Shown here: one piece after another, positions 18,224-28,687 of the stretch
Layout of the letters: each line of letters begins with the position of its first letter
Position numbering within the stretch: the first letter of the stretch is position 1
Source: Geobacter sp.
GTDB taxonomy: Bacteria; Desulfobacterota; Desulfuromonadia; Geobacterales; Geobacteraceae
Reading direction: 5' to 3'
Length of the DNA stretch: 46,720 nt
NCBI GenBank assembly: GCA_003499925.1
Contig: DNRQ01000179.1
Location: 19,676 to 66,395, forward strand
Notes under the pieces: model-generated
What the model was told of the DNA's origin: nothing
Database searches by the model: none
What the model saw: the letters and a program-made list of their open reading frames with translations, nothing else
Position numbers and translations under genes: made by a program

Positions 18224-19075
18224 ATGAATGCGCAGATGAGCGGACCGTATCGTGAGTTCTGGAGGCGTTTCAGCAGCAACCGGTTTGCAGTCGCGGGGCT
18301 GGTGCTGATCGTCGCCCTTTTCCTGCTCTCCCTGGGGGCGGCTTTCCTCACCCCCTACGCCCCGGATACCATAGACGCCTGGCACGTGCTGCTTCCCCCC
18401 TCGACCAGCCACTGGTTCGGCACCGACGAGTTGGGGCGCGACGTCTTCACCCGGGTGGTCTACGGAGCGAGGGTCTCCCTGAAAGTAGGCTTTGTCGCAG
18501 TCGGCATCGCCGTCCTGATCGGGACCGTGGTCGGCCTTTTTGCAGGCTTTTATGGCGGCTGGCTCGATGCCTTCTTGATGCGGCTGGTAGACATCATGCT
18601 CTGCTTTCCCACCTTCTTCCTGATACTTGCCGTGATCGCCATGCTTGAGCCGTCCATCTGGTACATCATGGTGATCATCGGCCTTACCGGATGGATGGGG
18701 GTGGCGCGTCTGGTCCGGGCCGAGGTGCTTTCGCTAAAGAGCAGGGACTTCGTGCTGGCGGCCCGGGTACTGGGCGCCTCGGACCGAAGGATCATCTTTC
18801 GCCACATCCTCCCCAACGCCCTTTCGCCGGTCCTGGTTTCCGCGACCCTCGGCGTGGCAGGGGCGATCCTGACCGAGTCAGCCCTCTCCTTTCTGGGGAT
18901 CGGGGTACAGCCGCCGACGCCCAGTTGGGGGAACATACTCACCTCCGGCAAGGATTACATCGAGTTCGCCTGGTGGCTCTCCCTTTTTCCCGGAGTGGCG
19001 ATCCTGGTCACGGTGCTCTCCTACAACCTGGTAGGGGAAGGGCTCCGGGACGCGCTCGATCCGAGACGGCAGTGA
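18224..19075 (+). CDS. Peptide ABC transporter permease, DppC-like
   Basis: This 283-residue permease pairs with the DppB-like protein. Features are an N-terminal helix (FAVAGLVLIVALFLLSLGAAF), the GTDELGRDVFTRVVYGARVSL motif region common to DppC proteins, and the EAA loop DFVLAARVLGASDRRIIFRH. I chose ATG 18224 because it gives a family-like N-terminus. The frame is open to 18122, but the extra 34 residues look unlike the family. There is no strong ribosome-binding site, and the 121-bp gap after the DppB gene is longer than usual. Confidence 0.92.
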   Translation: MNAQMSGPYREFWRRFSSNRFAVAGLVLIVALFLLSLGAAFLTPYAPDTIDAWHVLLPPSTSHWFGTDELGRDVFTRVVYGARVSLKVGFVAVGIAVLIGTVVGLFAGFYGGWLDAFLMRLVDIMLCFPTFFLILAVIAMLEPSIWYIMVIIGLTGWMGVARLVRAEVLSLKSRDFVLAARVLGASDRRIIFRHILPNALSPVLVSATLGVAGAILTESALSFLGIGVQPPTPSWGNILTSGKDYIEFAWWLSLFPGVAILVTVLSYNLVGEGLRDALDPRRQ

Positions 19076-19097
19076 TAGGTGCGAAACACGGCTATGA

Positions 19098-19121
19098 GAA
19101 CGTAGAACGTAGAACGTTGAA
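19098..19121. repeat. Short tandem 7-bp repeat (GTAGAAC)
   Basis: Three adjoining heptamers (GTAGAAC, GTAGAAC, GTTGAAC) lie in the short spacer before the small helical protein gene. This is the third kind of 7-bp tandem unit in the window. Confidence 0.6.
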
Positions 19122-19148
19122 CGACGATTTTTATAAGGTGAGGGCACC

Positions 19149-19661
19149 ATGGCAGAGCTTTGCGAAGAGGGGTTTGATGTGTTGAAGGTGGACAAGCGGG
19201 ATTTCGTCCCGACCACCCTTGAGGACGAACTGCGGGTTGACAAGCTGTGCAGCGATCTTTTGCATCGCTTCTACTGCGAGAGCATGGAGGCCGGCCTCTC
19301 CCCCGAAGAGGCGACCGGGCTGGCAGGCGCCGCCGACTATTTCATCAGGGATTTCGTGGTTTCCATCAAGAGCCGCAGCATCTTCGAGGAGCGCCCGGGC
19401 ATGGTGCGCCAGTTCGCCGGCAACTGGTACATAGCCAATACCATGGAGCCGATGGCCTCGGAAATCGAGGGGTACCTCGCCGGGATCAGGGCCTTTTACC
19501 GGTTCCTGCACGGCCACCAGCTCATTTCGCTCAAGTTCCTGCAGGCGATCGAGTCGGAGTGCAGCCAGCTCGACTACTATGCCGGCCGCATCGAATCGTT
19601 CTGGGACATCACCGGCGACGGCTACCTGGCCTGGGAGCAGGAGTGCACGCTCAAGGATTGA
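19149..19661 (+). CDS. Hypothetical cytoplasmic protein
   Basis: This 170-residue protein has no recognisable catalytic motif, signal peptide or membrane helix. It is mainly helical, acidic, and rich in aromatic residues in its C-terminal half (AFYRFLHGHQLISLKFLQ, LDYYAGRIESFWDI). GGTGAGGG lies shortly before the ATG. It stands between the transporter operon and tilS. Codon use matches its neighbours, so it is probably a resident lineage-specific gene. Confidence 0.7.
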   Translation: MAELCEEGFDVLKVDKRDFVPTTLEDELRVDKLCSDLLHRFYCESMEAGLSPEEATGLAGAADYFIRDFVVSIKSRSIFEERPGMVRQFAGNWYIANTMEPMASEIEGYLAGIRAFYRFLHGHQLISLKFLQAIESECSQLDYYAGRIESFWDITGDGYLAWEQECTLKD

Positions 19662-19725
19662 GCAGCCGGGGCAAATGCTCCCGAACCCGGCGTTGTCCGG
19701 TTACCGTCTTGCAGGCGGCGCATTT

Positions 19726-19764
19726 CCCCCCTCTCCCTAGCCCTCTCCCACCAGGGGAGAGGGG
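19726..19764. repeat. REP-like hairpin, CCCTCTCCC family
   Basis: CCCTCTCCC and GGGAGAGGG pair around ACCAG, after a partial copy of the left arm. It lies in the spacer before tilS; similar sequence occurs at 25247-25274. Confidence 0.6.
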
Positions 19765-19822
19765 ACTAAAAGAGGACGATGAACCATCTCTTTCCGCTTT
19801 CCCGATAGGAGCCCCGCCTGAG

Positions 19823-21199
19823 TTGAAAACCCTCCTGGCAAAAGTACGGAGCCAAAGGCTGTTCAAGACCGGTGAGACCGTGGTGGTGGCGGTTTCCGGG
19901 GGGGCGGATTCCGTCGCCCTGCTCGATATCCTCGCCCGGCTTGGGGACCTGGCTCTCCGCCTCGTGGTGGCTCACCTCAATCACGGTTTGAGGGGGAGGG
20001 CCTCCGACGGCGACGAGGAGTTCGTCTCCGGGCGTGCAGCGCAATACGGGCTCCCTTTCGTGCTGCAGCGCACCGACGTCAAGGCCCTTGCCGCGAGCTC
20101 CCGGCTCTCGCTGGAGGACGCCGGCAGAAGGGCCCGCTACGCCTTTTTCGCCCGGGTTGCCAAGGAGCACGGCGCCACCAGCATCGCCTTGGCGCATCAT
20201 CTGGACGACCAGGCCGAGACGGTCCTGATCCGCCTGTTACGCGGGGCCGGCGCCAGCGGCCTGAGCGCCATGGGGAGCGGTTGCCGGGGGATACTGAAGC
20301 GGCCGCTTTTGCAGGTATCCCGAAGCGAGCTTGAGCATTACCTGAAGGGGAGGGGGCTAAGCTACAGGACCGACGCGACCAATGCCGATACCGCCATACT
20401 GCGTAACAGCATCCGGCACGAACTGATCCCCTTCCTCAGGAAGTACAACCCGAAGGTCTCCGAGCGCCTGGCGGCGACCGCTGAGATCCTGGCCTGCGAC
20501 GAGGAGCTCCTTGAGCAACTGACCGAGACGGCTTATGCGCGTCTGGCCCGTTCGGGACCATCGGCGATCGTGCTGGAGATCGAGGCGCTGGCCCGGGAGC
20601 GGCGCGGCCTCAGGCTGCGCCTGTACCGGCGCGCGCTTTTGGAGCTGCGGGGCGACCTGAGGCATATCGGCCTGGCCCATCTGGAGGCGATCGACCGGTT
20701 GACCGCCTCGGAGCGTCCCAACTCCAGGCTCAAGCTTCCCGGGGAGTGCCACGTTTCGCGCAGCTACGGCCGGCTGAGCTTCGCAGCGTCCGAGGTTGCG
20801 CCGGACCCCGGGTGGGAGCTTGCCGTCGAAGGGGAGGGGAGCTATCCGCTTCCCGGAGGAGGGCGCCTGCTGGTTCAGCGTCTGCCGCGACCCTTGGAGC
20901 TTGACCCGGGGTCGCGCCGGGTCGCCTACCTCAACCCTGAGAAGGCCCCGTTTCCCTGGCTGCTGCGCGGGTTTGCGCCGGGGGACCGCTTCACCCCGCT
21001 TGGCATGAGTGGCGCGCAGAAGGTGAAGGATCTTTTCATCAATGAGAAGATCCCGCACAACGAGCGGGGCCGGGTACCGCTTCTGGTAAGTTGCGGACGC
21101 ATCATTTGCGTCTTGGGGGTGAGGATGGGGGATCATGCCCGGCTGACAGCCGCGACCGGCGCGGCTTTAAGGGTGGAAATTCTTGATATTACACCTTAA
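19823..21199 (+). CDS. tilS: tRNA(Ile)-lysidine synthase
   Basis: TilS uses ATP and lysine to convert C34 of the CAU-anticodon isoleucine tRNA to lysidine, allowing AUA decoding. The 458-residue protein has the PP-loop motif SGGADS at about residues 25-30, the LNHGLRG segment, and ALAHHLDDQAETVLIRLLRG. The C-terminal tRNA-binding region contains GDRFTPLGMSGAQKVKDLF. The likely start is TTG 19823, with AGGAG 11 bases upstream. The frame is open far upstream, but that part overlaps the previous gene and a repeat and looks non-coding. Confidence 0.94.
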   Translation: MKTLLAKVRSQRLFKTGETVVVAVSGGADSVALLDILARLGDLALRLVVAHLNHGLRGRASDGDEEFVSGRAAQYGLPFVLQRTDVKALAASSRLSLEDAGRRARYAFFARVAKEHGATSIALAHHLDDQAETVLIRLLRGAGASGLSAMGSGCRGILKRPLLQVSRSELEHYLKGRGLSYRTDATNADTAILRNSIRHELIPFLRKYNPKVSERLAATAEILACDEELLEQLTETAYARLARSGPSAIVLEIEALARERRGLRLRLYRRALLELRGDLRHIGLAHLEAIDRLTASERPNSRLKLPGECHVSRSYGRLSFAASEVAPDPGWELAVEGEGSYPLPGGGRLLVQRLPRPLELDPGSRRVAYLNPEKAPFPWLLRGFAPGDRFTPLGMSGAQKVKDLFINEKIPHNERGRVPLLVSCGRIICVLGVRMGDHARLTAATGAALRVEILDITP

Positions 21200-21373
21200 A
21201 GCTCTTGTCAATATGCCCCCTTTGTGGTAATCCTTTCTTTTCATTTGAAATCCTTTCCACATGAGGAAAAGGACTCCCGCAGCAGAGAGATAACTGGACA
21301 ACCAGGCCCGGCTGCCGGCTTTCAGGCCGAAATCCTGTCGGGTTTGCAGCCATACACATAATTGGGAGGAAAC

Positions 21374-23205
<1,832 letters not shown>

Positions 23206-23209
<4 letters not shown>

Positions 23210-24045
23210 CGGCAAGCCCGGTGAACTGGGAGCTCTCACGTCGCACCCTCCCGCTCGACCGTCCGCAGGTGATGGGGATACTGAACGTGACCCCGGACTC
23301 CTTCTCGGACGGCAACCGCTTCTTCTCCCTGGAGGCCGCCGTGGAAAGGGCCCTGGAGCTGGAGCGGGAGGGGGCGGACATCATCGACATCGGCGGGGAG
23401 AGCACCCGTCCCAATGCCCCCGCCGTGGGGGTCGCCGAGGAACTGGACCGGGTGCTCCCGGTGATCGAGGCCCTGGCGGGGAAACTCTCCGTTCCGATCT
23501 CGGTCGACACCTACAAGGCGGAGGTGGCCCGTGCCGCCTGTGCCGCCGGGGCCGAGATCGTGAACGACGTGAGCGGTCTCGGCTTCGATCCCGCCATGGC
23601 GGCGGCGGTAGCCCGGGCGGACGCGGGACTGGTCGTCATGCACACCAGGGGGAGGCCGGACCGGATGCAGGCGGAGACCCGCTACGACGACCTGATCGCA
23701 GAGGTGAAGGATTACCTCCGCGATTCGCTGGCGAGGGCCGAAGCGGCCGGGATCAACCCCTGCCGCATCGTGATCGACCCGGGGATCGGTTTCGCCAAAA
23801 GCCTCCAGGGGAACCTGGAGCTGATCCGAAGGCTTTCCGAATTGCTCACGCTGGGGCGCCCGATCCTGGTCGGCCCCTCCAGAAAATCGTTCATCGGCGC
23901 GGTGCTGGGCAAGGGCGAGGACGCGAGACTGTTCGGCACCGCCGCGGCGGTTGCCGTCTCCATCGCGCATGGAGCCTCCATAGTAAGGGTACATGACGTG
24001 GCTGCCATGAGGGACGTTGCGGTCATGGCGAGGGCGCTCGTGTAG
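23206..24045 (+). CDS. folP: Dihydropteroate synthase
   Basis: FolP condenses p-aminobenzoate with dihydropterin pyrophosphate in folate synthesis; sulfonamides target it. The 279-residue TIM-barrel protein has both signatures: GILNVTPDSFSDG near residues 24-36 and DIGGESTRPNAPAV near 62-75. Later family stretches are IVIDPGIGFAKSLQGNLEL and VGPSRKSFIG. The GTG start overlaps the ftsH stop (GTGA), so translation is probably coupled. Confidence 0.96.
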
Positions 24046-24090
24046 CAGCTCGGCCCAAACCAGGAAGCAGCGGCTTCCCGACTGGTGCGG

Positions 24091-24852
24091 ATGAATTTTC
24101 TCCTGCAAGACATAGGCGTGCTGCGGGACCTTCTGGACCTGTCGCTGACCGCCCTGATCATTTCCCGGCTCTCGAGGCTCCTCAAGGGTATCCTGGCGCT
24201 GCGCATCCTGGCCGTCATAACGGCACTTTCGGCCGGCCACCTCCTGGCGCGCTTCTTCTCACTGCAGACCGTCCAGCTCATCTTCGACACCTTCCTTGCC
24301 TCATCCGTGGTGGTGCTCGCGGTCATCTTCCAGACCGACATCCGCAGGGGGTTCGCCACGCTCACCCGGAGCCGCGCCGCCGACCCGGACATCGAGATGT
24401 CGGACGTGATCGACGAGCTGGTCTTCGCCGTCGCCGGGCTCTCCCAGAAGCGGATCGGCGCGCTGATCGTCATCGAGCGCGCCATCCAGGTGGACAACTA
24501 TCTTGCGGTCGGGACCGACATCGACGCCAAGGTCACCAGTGAACTGATCTCGTCGATCTTTCTCCCCTACTCGCCGATCCACGACGGCGCCGTGATCATC
24601 CAGCACGGCAAGCTGACCCGGGCCGGCTGTTTCCTCCCCCTCACCCAGAATCCCGAGGTGAGCAAGAGCCTCGGTACCAGGCACCGGGCCGCGATGGGGC
24701 TCAGCGAGCTGGTGGATGCGGTGGTGATCGTGGTTTCCGAGGAGAGCGGTACCGCCTCGGTGGTGGTCGACGGTAAAAAGACCGACGTCCTCGATCCTCC
24801 GGCGCTGGGCAAACTGCTGCGCAGGCTCGTGGAGCCTAGGTGGCTCAAATGA
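24091..24852 (+). CDS. cdaA: Diadenylate cyclase CdaA
   Basis: CdaA makes cyclic di-AMP from two ATP at the membrane. The 253-residue protein has three N-terminal hydrophobic helices (to about residue 85) and then a DAC domain. The catalytic DGA motif lies in YSPIHDGAVIIQ and the RHR motif in GTRHRAAMG. ATG 24091 gives the family N-terminus; GTG 24085 would add two residues. It is followed with an ATGA overlap by ybbR and then glmM, the arrangement known from Firmicutes as cdaA-cdaR-glmM. This implies that c-di-AMP is made in this lineage. Confidence 0.95.
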   Translation: MNFLLQDIGVLRDLLDLSLTALIISRLSRLLKGILALRILAVITALSAGHLLARFFSLQTVQLIFDTFLASSVVVLAVIFQTDIRRGFATLTRSRAADPDIEMSDVIDELVFAVAGLSQKRIGALIVIERAIQVDNYLAVGTDIDAKVTSELISSIFLPYSPIHDGAVIIQHGKLTRAGCFLPLTQNPEVSKSLGTRHRAAMGLSELVDAVVIVVSEESGTASVVVDGKKTDVLDPPALGKLLRRLVEPRWLK

Positions 24853-25238
24853 CCAGGGCGAACTCTCAGGAGTGGTCCGGGGGGGTGAAGCTCCTCTCCC
24901 TGCTGCTGGCAGGGCTGCTCTGGCTGAGCGTTGTTCTCGAGCGTCCCGGCGAGGTGAAGCTCCAGGTTCCCGTGCTGGTCCGGTATCTTCCGGCGGGGGT
25001 GGGAGTGGTCTCGCCAGTTCCGGCGAGCGTGGAGGTTACCATCTCGGGCCCGAGGATCCTGCTCTGCCGGCTTCCCTTTCGCAGGGTCAGCTGCGGGCTC
25101 GACCTGAGCGGCGCCGCAGAGGGGACCGCCAGTTTCACACCGAAGGAAAGCTCCTTCGGGCTGGACCGGGAGCTCAAGGTGCTGCGGATCTTCCCCGCCG
25201 CCGTGAGCCTCACGCTCGCCAGGGAAGGGGAGAGATAG
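24849..25238 (+). CDS. YbbR-domain protein, short CdaR-like regulator
   Basis: This 129-residue protein has one N-terminal membrane helix (LLSLLLAGLLWLSVVL) and a single extracytoplasmic YbbR-like domain. Typical Firmicute CdaR proteins have three or four such domains, so this is a minimal version. CdaR modulates CdaA activity there; the same role is inferred here from the ATGA overlap with cdaA. A GTG at 24840 in frame would add three residues. Confidence 0.82.
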   Translation: MTRANSQEWSGGVKLLSLLLAGLLWLSVVLERPGEVKLQVPVLVRYLPAGVGVVSPVPASVEVTISGPRILLCRLPFRRVSCGLDLSGAAEGTASFTPKESSFGLDRELKVLRIFPAAVSLTLAREGER

Positions 25239-25246
25239 CTTTGGCT

Positions 25247-25362
25247 TATCCCCTCTCCCGGAGGGGGAGGGAGAGTCGTACGACTGGATTAGAGTCGGCT
25301 TGGTTGAAAAGCTACCTCCCCTTCAGGAGCCTTCAAGGGGAGGGCTGGGGTGGGGATGGGGT
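25247..25362. repeat. Two G/C-rich hairpin repeats between ybbR and glmM
   Basis: One CCCTCTCCCGGAGGGGGAGGG hairpin (25247-25274) is followed by a CCTCCCCTT/AAGGGGAGG hairpin with a G-rich tail (25315-25362). They fill most of the 204-bp gap. They may reduce read-through into glmM. Confidence 0.55.
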
Positions 25363-25442
25363 ATAGCGACGGAGTAACTTTGGCGGAAGATGACGCCAGC
25401 AGCGTAGAAGTTTGACTCATTATTTTTTCAGAGGTGATCTTT

Positions 25443-26807
25443 ATGAAGAAGCTTTTCGGAACCGACGGGGTCCGCGGTGTGGCCAACGTCTATCCGATGA
25501 CCGCGGAGATGGCGATGCAGATAGGGCGGGCCGCCGCCTATATCTTCAGAAACGGCAAGAAACGGCACAGGATCGTGATCGGCAAGGATACCCGACTGTC
25601 CGGCTACATGCTGGAAAGCGCCCTGGTGGCAGGGATCTGCTCGATGGGGGTGGACGTGCTCCTGGTCGGGCCGCTCCCGACACCCGGCATCGCCAACATC
25701 ACCTCGTCGATGCGCGCCGATGCGGGGGTGGTGATCTCGGCCTCCCACAACGCCTTCGAGGACAACGGCATCAAGTTCTTCTCGCGCGACGGCTTCAAGC
25801 TTCCCGACGAGATGGAGCTGATGATGGAGGAACTGATCTTCTCCAAGCGCATCGACTCGCTGCGCCCGACGGCCAGGGAGGTCGGCAAGGCGTACCGGAT
25901 CGACGACGCGGCCGGCCGCTACGTGGTCTTCCTGAAGAGCACCTTCCCCAAGGACCTCGATCTCTCCGGGCTGAAGATCGTGCTGGACTGCGCCAACGGT
26001 GCTGCCTACAAGGTGGCGCCTGCCGTCTTCGAGGAGCTGGGGGCCGAGGTGATCAGCATCGGGGTCAAGCCCAACGGCACCAACATCAACGCCGACTGCG
26101 GGTCGCTGCACCCCGAGGTGATGAGCGAAGCGGTGAAGCAGCACGGTGCCGATCTCGGCATCGCGCTGGACGGCGACGCCGACCGGGTGATCTTCGTGGA
26201 CGAGTACGGAAACGTGGTGGACGGCGACCGCATCATGGCGATCTGCGCCACCGACATGATCAAACAGGGGACCCTGAAGCGCAACACCCTGGTGGCGACC
26301 GTGATGAGCAACATGGGGCTCGACATCGCCATGAAGCGCGCCGGCGGAGAGGTCGTGAAGACCGCGGTCGGCGACCGTTACGTGGTCGAGGAGATGGTCA
26401 AGGGGGGGTACAACCTGGGAGGGGAGCAGTCCGGGCACATGATATTCCTGGACCACAACACCACCGGCGACGGTGTGCTCTCGGCACTGCAGGTGCTGGC
26501 CATCATGCAGAGGCGCTCCAAGAGGCTCTCCGAGCTGGCGCTGGTCATGCACTCGCTGCCGCAGGTGCTGGTGAACGTGCGCCTGGCCGAGAAGTCGGAC
26601 ATCATGCTGGTCCCCGAGGTGGCCAAACTGATCCGTGAAGTCGAGGAGAGGCTCAAGGGAGAGGGGAGGGTGCTGATCCGCTACTCCGGAACCGAGCCGC
26701 TGCTGCGCATCATGCTGGAGGGAAGCGACGAGGGGGAGATCCGCAACTGGGCCAACGAGATCGCTTCGGCCGTCGCCGGGGCACTGGGAGGTGACGCACG
26801 TGGCTAG
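25443..26807 (+). CDS. glmM: Phosphoglucosamine mutase
   Basis: GlmM converts glucosamine-6-phosphate to glucosamine-1-phosphate on the way to UDP-GlcNAc for peptidoglycan and LPS. The 454-residue protein has the N-terminal FGTDGVRG, the active-site phosphoserine loop ISASHNAFEDNG near residue 100, and the metal-binding DGDADR near 242. The C-terminal phosphate-binding RYSGTEPLLRIM is also present. ATG 25443 is preceded by GAGGTG; a GTG nine bases upstream lies inside that site. The end overlaps pdxJ by eight bases. Confidence 0.97.
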   Translation: MKKLFGTDGVRGVANVYPMTAEMAMQIGRAAAYIFRNGKKRHRIVIGKDTRLSGYMLESALVAGICSMGVDVLLVGPLPTPGIANITSSMRADAGVVISASHNAFEDNGIKFFSRDGFKLPDEMELMMEELIFSKRIDSLRPTAREVGKAYRIDDAAGRYVVFLKSTFPKDLDLSGLKIVLDCANGAAYKVAPAVFEELGAEVISIGVKPNGTNINADCGSLHPEVMSEAVKQHGADLGIALDGDADRVIFVDEYGNVVDGDRIMAICATDMIKQGTLKRNTLVATVMSNMGLDIAMKRAGGEVVKTAVGDRYVVEEMVKGGYNLGGEQSGHMIFLDHNTTGDGVLSALQVLAIMQRRSKRLSELALVMHSLPQVLVNVRLAEKSDIMLVPEVAKLIREVEERLKGEGRVLIRYSGTEPLLRIMLEGSDEGEIRNWANEIASAVAGALGGDARG

Positions 26808-27519
26808 ACTGGGAGTGAACATAGACCACGTGGCAACCCTTCGCCAGGCGCGGGGCGGCAGCGAGCCCGACCCGGTAGCGGCTGCCGCAATCGCGGAGTT
26901 GGCGGGTGCGGACGGCATCACCATCCACCTGAGGGAAGACCGCAGGCACATCCAGGACCGCGACCTGAAAATACTGCGCCAGACCGTGCAGACCAGGCTG
27001 AACCTGGAGATGGCCGCCACCGACGAGATGATCGCCATTGCCCTTGCCGTGAAGCCCGAGGTCTGCACCCTGGTCCCCGAGAAGCGGGCCGAGCTGACCA
27101 CGGAGGGGGGACTCGACGTCAGGATCCACCACGAGGCGCTCAAGCTCGCCATCGAGAAGCTCCAGCAGGGGGGCATCATCGTGAGCCTCTTCATCGATCC
27201 CGATCCCGACCAGATCAAGGCCGCCAACAAGGCGGGAGCCGACTATATCGAGATCCACACCGGCGCCTTCGCGGAGGCCGCCTCCTGGAAGGAGGAAGAG
27301 CTGGAGCTGATCAAGATCGAAAACGCCGTGAAGCTCGCCCGGAAGCTCGATCTGGGGGTGAATGCAGGGCACGGCCTGAACTACGTGAACGTGAAGAAGG
27401 TGGCGGCGATCGGCGGCATCGAGGAGTTCAACATCGGCCACTCCATCATGTCCCGCGCCATACTGGTAGGGCTGGACCGGGCCGTGCGCGACATGTCGGA
27501 GCTGGTCAGGTACGCGTGA
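26800..27519 (+). CDS. pdxJ: Pyridoxine 5'-phosphate synthase
   Basis: PdxJ condenses deoxyxylulose-5-phosphate with 3-amino-2-oxopropyl phosphate to give pyridoxine 5'-phosphate. The 239-residue protein has the family start LGVNIDHVATLRQARGG, ITIHLREDRRHIQDRD, and GLDVRIHHEAL. The C-terminal NAGHGLNY and EEFNIGHSIMSRAI are also present. GTG 26800 after GGGAGGTG fits the family best; GTG 26791 would add three residues. In many proteobacteria acpS follows pdxJ, but here a tandem repeat and toxin-antitoxin genes follow instead. Confidence 0.97.
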   Translation: MARLGVNIDHVATLRQARGGSEPDPVAAAAIAELAGADGITIHLREDRRHIQDRDLKILRQTVQTRLNLEMAATDEMIAIALAVKPEVCTLVPEKRAELTTEGGLDVRIHHEALKLAIEKLQQGGIIVSLFIDPDPDQIKAANKAGADYIEIHTGAFAEAASWKEEELELIKIENAVKLARKLDLGVNAGHGLNYVNVKKVAAIGGIEEFNIGHSIMSRAILVGLDRAVRDMSELVRYA

Positions 27520-27534
27520 ACTTCAATTGACAAT

Positions 27535-27572
27535 GGACGATTGACGATTGACGATTGACGATTGACGATTTG
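27535..27572. repeat. Tandem 7-bp repeat array (TTGACGA), about five copies
   Basis: The same heptamer as the array after lgt, again directly downstream of a plus-strand core gene. It marks the boundary between the pdxJ cluster and the accessory region. Confidence 0.9.
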
Positions 27573-27590
27573 AAAGCGGAAGGTCAGTAG

Positions 27591-27626
27591 TTGCATGCCA
27601 ATAGTTTTTGCCATATATTGATGGCA
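27591..27626 (+). promoter_or_regulatory. Promoter and operator-like palindrome of the first toxin-antitoxin pair
   Basis: TTGCAT (27591) and TATATT (27614) are 17 bp apart. An inverted repeat TGCCAT-N6-ATGGCA (27609-27626) covers the -10 element. This is the expected layout for autorepression by the antitoxin. Confidence 0.5.
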
Positions 27627-27638
27627 GGAGGAATGTCC

Positions 27639-27908
27639 ATGAAAACAGCAGCTATGCGAAATTTTCACATTCCGATGCCTGAACAGCTTTACCTCCGTCT
27701 GAAGGACGCGGCTCATCGGCAACAAAAGCCGGCCACCCAATTGGCAAAACAGGCGGTGGAATACTGGCTTCAGGAACAGGAAAAGATGGCGCTACACGAG
27801 GAAATCGCCCGCTATGCTGCAGAGGTGGCGGGAACTGAGGCCGATCTGGATGAAGCGCTCGAAGCCGCTACTTTGGAGCATCTGGTCGATGAGGGGAAGA
27901 GACCATGA
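27639..27908 (+). CDS. Antitoxin of a MazEF-type pair
   Basis: This 89-residue protein has a ribbon-helix-helix-like N-terminus (MRNFHIPMPEQLYLRLKDAA) and an acidic helical C-terminal tail suited to wrapping the toxin. ATG 27639 lies seven bases after AGGAGGA; ATG 27633 is too close to that site. Its end overlaps the toxin start by ATGA, as usual for such pairs. A palindrome over its promoter suggests autorepression. Confidence 0.8.
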   Translation: MKTAAMRNFHIPMPEQLYLRLKDAAHRQQKPATQLAKQAVEYWLQEQEKMALHEEIARYAAEVAGTEADLDEALEAATLEHLVDEGKRP

Positions 27909-28255
27909 AACGTGGAGAGGTGTATTGGGCCAACCTTGCTCCCAGATCAGGTTCGGAGCAGACCGGCAGGCGACCAGTCATCATTCTCTCACACAACGCT
28001 TTCAATCAGGCCCAAGGGTGGCGTTCCATCATCGTAGTTCCAGTCTCAACTTCGTCAACGCAGGCGCGTCGCGGACCGACAGTTGTGGCTCTGCCAGCCG
28101 GTACAGCAGGTCTGCAAAGCGACAGCGCCGCCATCTGTCATCAGATCACCACACTTGACCGTGCCAAGCTCGACGAGCGCATTGGCGCACTTGCCTCCGA
28201 TATCCTTGTACAAGTTGAAGAAGCACTCCTGGCAGCGGTGGCTATCGATCGCTGA
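27905..28255 (+). CDS. MazF/PemK-family toxin endoribonuclease
   Basis: This 116-residue protein has the MazF N-terminal pattern RGEVYWANLAPRSGSEQTGRRPVIILS, including the conserved GSEQ-G-RP stretch. It also has the strand IIVVPVSTSS. Members cut single-stranded RNA, often at short sequence motifs, and arrest growth. Translation is coupled to the antitoxin. The length is normal, so it looks intact. Confidence 0.9.
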   Translation: MKRGEVYWANLAPRSGSEQTGRRPVIILSHNAFNQAQGWRSIIVVPVSTSSTQARRGPTVVALPAGTAGLQSDSAAICHQITTLDRAKLDERIGALASDILVQVEEALLAAVAIDR

Positions 28256-28272
28256 CCAAGTGAATTCTCGTC

Positions 28273-28302
28273 TTGTATCAAACCGACTCCATAAGCTACA
28301 AT
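28273..28302 (+). promoter_or_regulatory. Candidate promoter for ppiC
   Basis: TTGTAT and TACAAT are separated by 18 bp, about 58 bp before the ppiC start. The -10 matches five of six consensus bases. Confidence 0.45.
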
Positions 28303-28360
28303 GAGGACCGCCGAAGGGGCTGAATTCAGCTTCGGCCACAAACAAATAAAAGGAGATACC

Positions 28361-28642
28361 ATGTCTAAAGCCAATGCCCGTCACATTTTAGTTGCTACCG
28401 AGGAAGCATGTCTCGCGCTTAAGAACCAGATCGAAGCCGGTGCGGATTTCGCCGTTGTCGCGCGCGACAACTCCTCCTGCCCGTCCGGCAGACAGGGCGG
28501 AGCTCTCGGCGAGTTCGGCCCGGGGCAGATGGTAAAGGAATTCGACGAAGTCGTCTTCAGCGGCGAAGTCGGCAAGGTCCTCGGACCGGTGAAGACCCAG
28601 TTCGGCTACCACCTCATCGAAGTAACCAGCCGCACCGCCTAG
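28361..28642 (+). CDS. ppiC: Parvulin-type peptidyl-prolyl isomerase PpiC
   Basis: This 93-residue single-domain parvulin isomerises peptide bonds before proline. It reads ARHILVATEEACLALKNQI, then SSCPSGRQGGALGEFGPGQMV, and ends KTQFGYHLIEVTSRTA, closely following the E. coli PpiC pattern and length. There is no signal peptide, so it is cytoplasmic. AAAGGAG precedes the ATG. It stands alone between toxin-antitoxin pairs. Confidence 0.94.
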   Translation: MSKANARHILVATEEACLALKNQIEAGADFAVVARDNSSCPSGRQGGALGEFGPGQMVKEFDEVVFSGEVGKVLGPVKTQFGYHLIEVTSRTA

Positions 28643-28687
28643 GGCATGCGGCTGAGCGCTCCGAGCCTTGCGTGAGAAGGGGAAAAG

